From Methanomassiliicoccaceae archaeon (GTDB lineage: Archaea > Thermoplasmatota > Thermoplasmata > Methanomassiliicoccales > Methanomethylophilaceae), in contig JAIRTZ010000052.1 in assembly GCA_031254685.1 (NCBI GenBank), forward strand, positions 1 to 5,850: a stretch of DNA of 5,850 bases, in the 5' to 3' direction. Shown one piece after another: positions 4,931 through 5,850 of this stretch. The notes below the pieces were generated by a model, which was not told where the DNA came from, searched no databases, and saw only the letters and a list, made by a program, of their open reading frames with translations. Position 1 is the first letter of the stretch, and the number at the start of each line of letters is the position of its first letter. A program made the translations under genes and the position numbers.

Positions 4931-5425
4931 TTATCCCACCAACTTTTTGAATCCTGTTATCTCTATGATCTTGTCGAAGTCCGCTTTTGCTTTGGCGTCG
5001 TCCATGACGGTCGGCGGGTTCTCTGGAAGTCCGAGCTCTTTCCTCAGTGCCTTTATCTTGTCGTTGTTGTCGACGGTGTGACCTACCTTTATCAAATTCG
5101 CGGCCACTTTCTTGTGTCCCTCGTACAATTTCCCGTTCGCGACGGCGATGTTCCTGAGCGCCGTGATGACGTCCACTATCTGAACATCGCGCGGGCATCT
5201 CTCCGAGCATGTGTAGCAAGTGGTGCACTGCCAGATGTCCTCGCTGTTTATCGTCTCATCCTTCAGTCCGAGCTGCGCGGCCCTCACGATCTTCCTGGTC
5301 CTGTACGCCGTGTTCTTCCCAGAAGGACAGCTGGCGGTGCAGGTACCGCACTGGAAGCACAACATGAGGCTCGAGCCGCCGTTCGCGGCGATCTCTGCCG
5401 TAAATTCCGGTTTTGGTGTTACCAT
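4931..5425 (-). CDS. hdrC: CoB-CoM heterodisulfide reductase, subunit C
   Basis: HdrC is the electron-carrying subunit that passes electrons from HdrA to HdrB. The 164-residue protein has two ferredoxin-type [4Fe-4S] motifs: C23-x2-C26-x2-C29-x3-C33 (CFQCGTCTASCPSG) and C67-x2-C70-x2-C73-x3-C77 (CTTCYTCSERCPRD). Both end in C-P as expected, and the CSERCPRDV segment is characteristic of HdrC. The helical C-terminus is charged and has no membrane segments, consistent with the soluble HdrABC type rather than membrane-bound HdrDE. The ATG at 5423-5425 is the first in frame after the promoter; AGGG 7 nt upstream is a modest ribosome site. It is first gene of a two-gene operon with hdrB. No hdrA or hydrogenase subunit gene is in the window, so those partners must be coded elsewhere. 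Confidence 0.95.
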   Translation of the reverse strand: MVTPKPEFTAEIAANGGSSLMLCFQCGTCTASCPSGKNTAYRTRKIVRAAQLGLKDETINSEDIWQCTTCYTCSERCPRDVQIVDVITALRNIAVANGKLYEGHKKVAANLIKVGHTVDNNDKIKALRKELGLPENPPTVMDDAKAKADFDKIIEITGFKKLVG

Positions 5426-5458
5426 GTTATTACCCTGCTCCGCGCATTGCCTTCCGCG

Positions 5459-5469
5459 TATATAATAAA
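5459..5469 (-). promoter_or_regulatory. Probable TATA box of the hdrC-hdrB operon
   Basis: The minus strand reads TTTATTATATA, close to the archaeal TATA consensus. Its centre is about 39 bp before the hdrC ATG, predicting transcription start near 5440 and a leader of about 15 nt that still includes the AGGG ribosome site. It lies in the 84-bp gap after the upstream gene, which is otherwise occupied by a hairpin. Confidence 0.55.
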
Positions 5470-5487
5470 GGATGATGAATTCGAAAC

Positions 5488-5511
5488 AGTATTACCGTGT
5501 ACGGCAATACT
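5488..5511 (-). terminator. Hairpin overlapping the stop codon of the right-edge gene, possible terminator
   Basis: On the minus strand AGTATTGCCG pairs with CGGTAATACT around loop TACA: ten base pairs, one of them G-U. The first two bases lie in the TAG stop codon (5510-5512). The tract after it (GTTTCGAATTC) is only weakly T-rich. It separates this gene from the hdrCB promoter and probably acts as a terminator or 3'-end stabiliser. Confidence 0.45.
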
Positions 5512-5850
5512 ACTTCCTTTTTATCAGTTCGCCGATCAATCGTTCTATCCTTTCCGATGATTCTCTGAACACGGCGAGTATCGAATGTCTCAGCAGCGCG
5601 GGATCCGTTGACGAACGCACGCGTATGCCTTTCCTCATCAGCAGAACGTCATCGACGAAGAAGCTCTTCCCGGAATTGACAAGGTCGTTCAGCGATAACG
5701 TTTCCGAATCTATTGAGTATTTTATATTCAGCGAGTCCAGATGCCTGAACGCTATCCTCTGCGCCCCGTAACGGTACCTGATGTATGACGTCCCTTTATC
5801 GACATGCACCATGCCCATCTGACCGATCTCCTGCCATTGCAGCGTATCGT
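5510..5850 (-). CDS. Protein of unknown function, probably truncated at the right edge
   Basis: The frame stays open from the TAG at 5510-5512 to the window end, giving at least 113 codons. An ATG at 5816-5818 has GGAG 9 nt upstream and would give a complete 102-residue protein (start MGMVHVDKGTSYIRYRYGAQ). The codons upstream of it read DTLQWQEIGQ, which looks protein-like, so I favour a start beyond the window. Alternating hydrophobic and polar residues in the first half suggest beta strands. The last 25 residues (HSILAVFRESSERIERL and on to a KRK end) form an amphipathic basic helix. No cysteines, membrane segments or signal are visible. The W-x-E-I pattern followed by strands is loosely reminiscent of PH-like domains, but I do not claim a family. 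Confidence 0.6.
   Translation of the reverse strand, partial: DTLQWQEIGQMGMVHVDKGTSYIRYRYGAQRIAFRHLDSLNIKYSIDSETLSLNDLVNSGKSFFVDDVLLMRKGIRVRSSTDPALLRHSILAVFRESSERIERLIGELIKRK

Noticed and set aside
1015..5425. Idea that the cysteine-rich surface protein and heterodisulfide reductase form one thiol/disulfide system
   Set aside because: They have separate promoters and a terminator between them, and HdrBC is cytoplasmic while the Cys array is predicted outside. Adjacency alone is not evidence.

Overview
The window most likely comes from a methanogenic archaeon. The firmest evidence is an adjacent hdrC-hdrB pair, the iron-sulfur subunits of the soluble CoB-CoM heterodisulfide reductase, with every cluster-binding cysteine motif intact. 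TATA-like AT-rich stretches precede the transcription units and several genes have Shine-Dalgarno sequences. A large secreted protein carries a beta-helix region and a Listeria/Bacteroides-type (InlB B) repeat, a combination I associate with host-associated Methanomassiliicoccales (Thermoplasmata). That order-level placement is inference. Almost everything is coded on the minus strand.

Layout from left to right. At 1-392 is a minus-strand pair: a small two-helix membrane protein (129-392, GTG start) followed 20 bp later by the N-terminus of a probable SAM-dependent methyltransferase that runs off the left edge. Its leader holds a perfect 8-bp inverted repeat. At 596-894 are two tiny unknown 50-codon genes, one on each strand, whose 3' ends overlap by 7 bp. 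A GC-rich hairpin with T-rich flanks lies at 949-968.

At 1015-3843 is a 942-residue surface protein. In order it has a signal peptide, a beta-helix-like region, one divergent 11-cysteine repeat, one InlB B-repeat, five more 11-cysteine repeats, a Pro/Asp stretch, one transmembrane helix and a C-terminal beta-sandwich-like domain. Its leader carries a 12-bp hairpin that pairs completely only in the sense RNA. An AT-rich promoter region lies upstream (about 3920-4020).

At 4062-4080 the same hairpin core seen at 949 recurs, just after hdrB. hdrC (4931-5425) and hdrB (4085-4930) form a tight operon in which the hdrC stop codon directly abuts the hdrB start. A good TATA-like box lies upstream at 5459-5469. 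An unidentified minus-strand gene (5510 to the right edge) ends in a hairpin overlapping its stop codon.

How the genes work together: HdrB and HdrC normally act with HdrA, and often a hydrogenase, to reduce the CoM-S-S-CoB heterodisulfide made in the last step of methanogenesis; no hdrA is visible here. The surface protein is a separate transcription unit. Its arrays of 11-cysteine repeats are the most unusual thing in the window.
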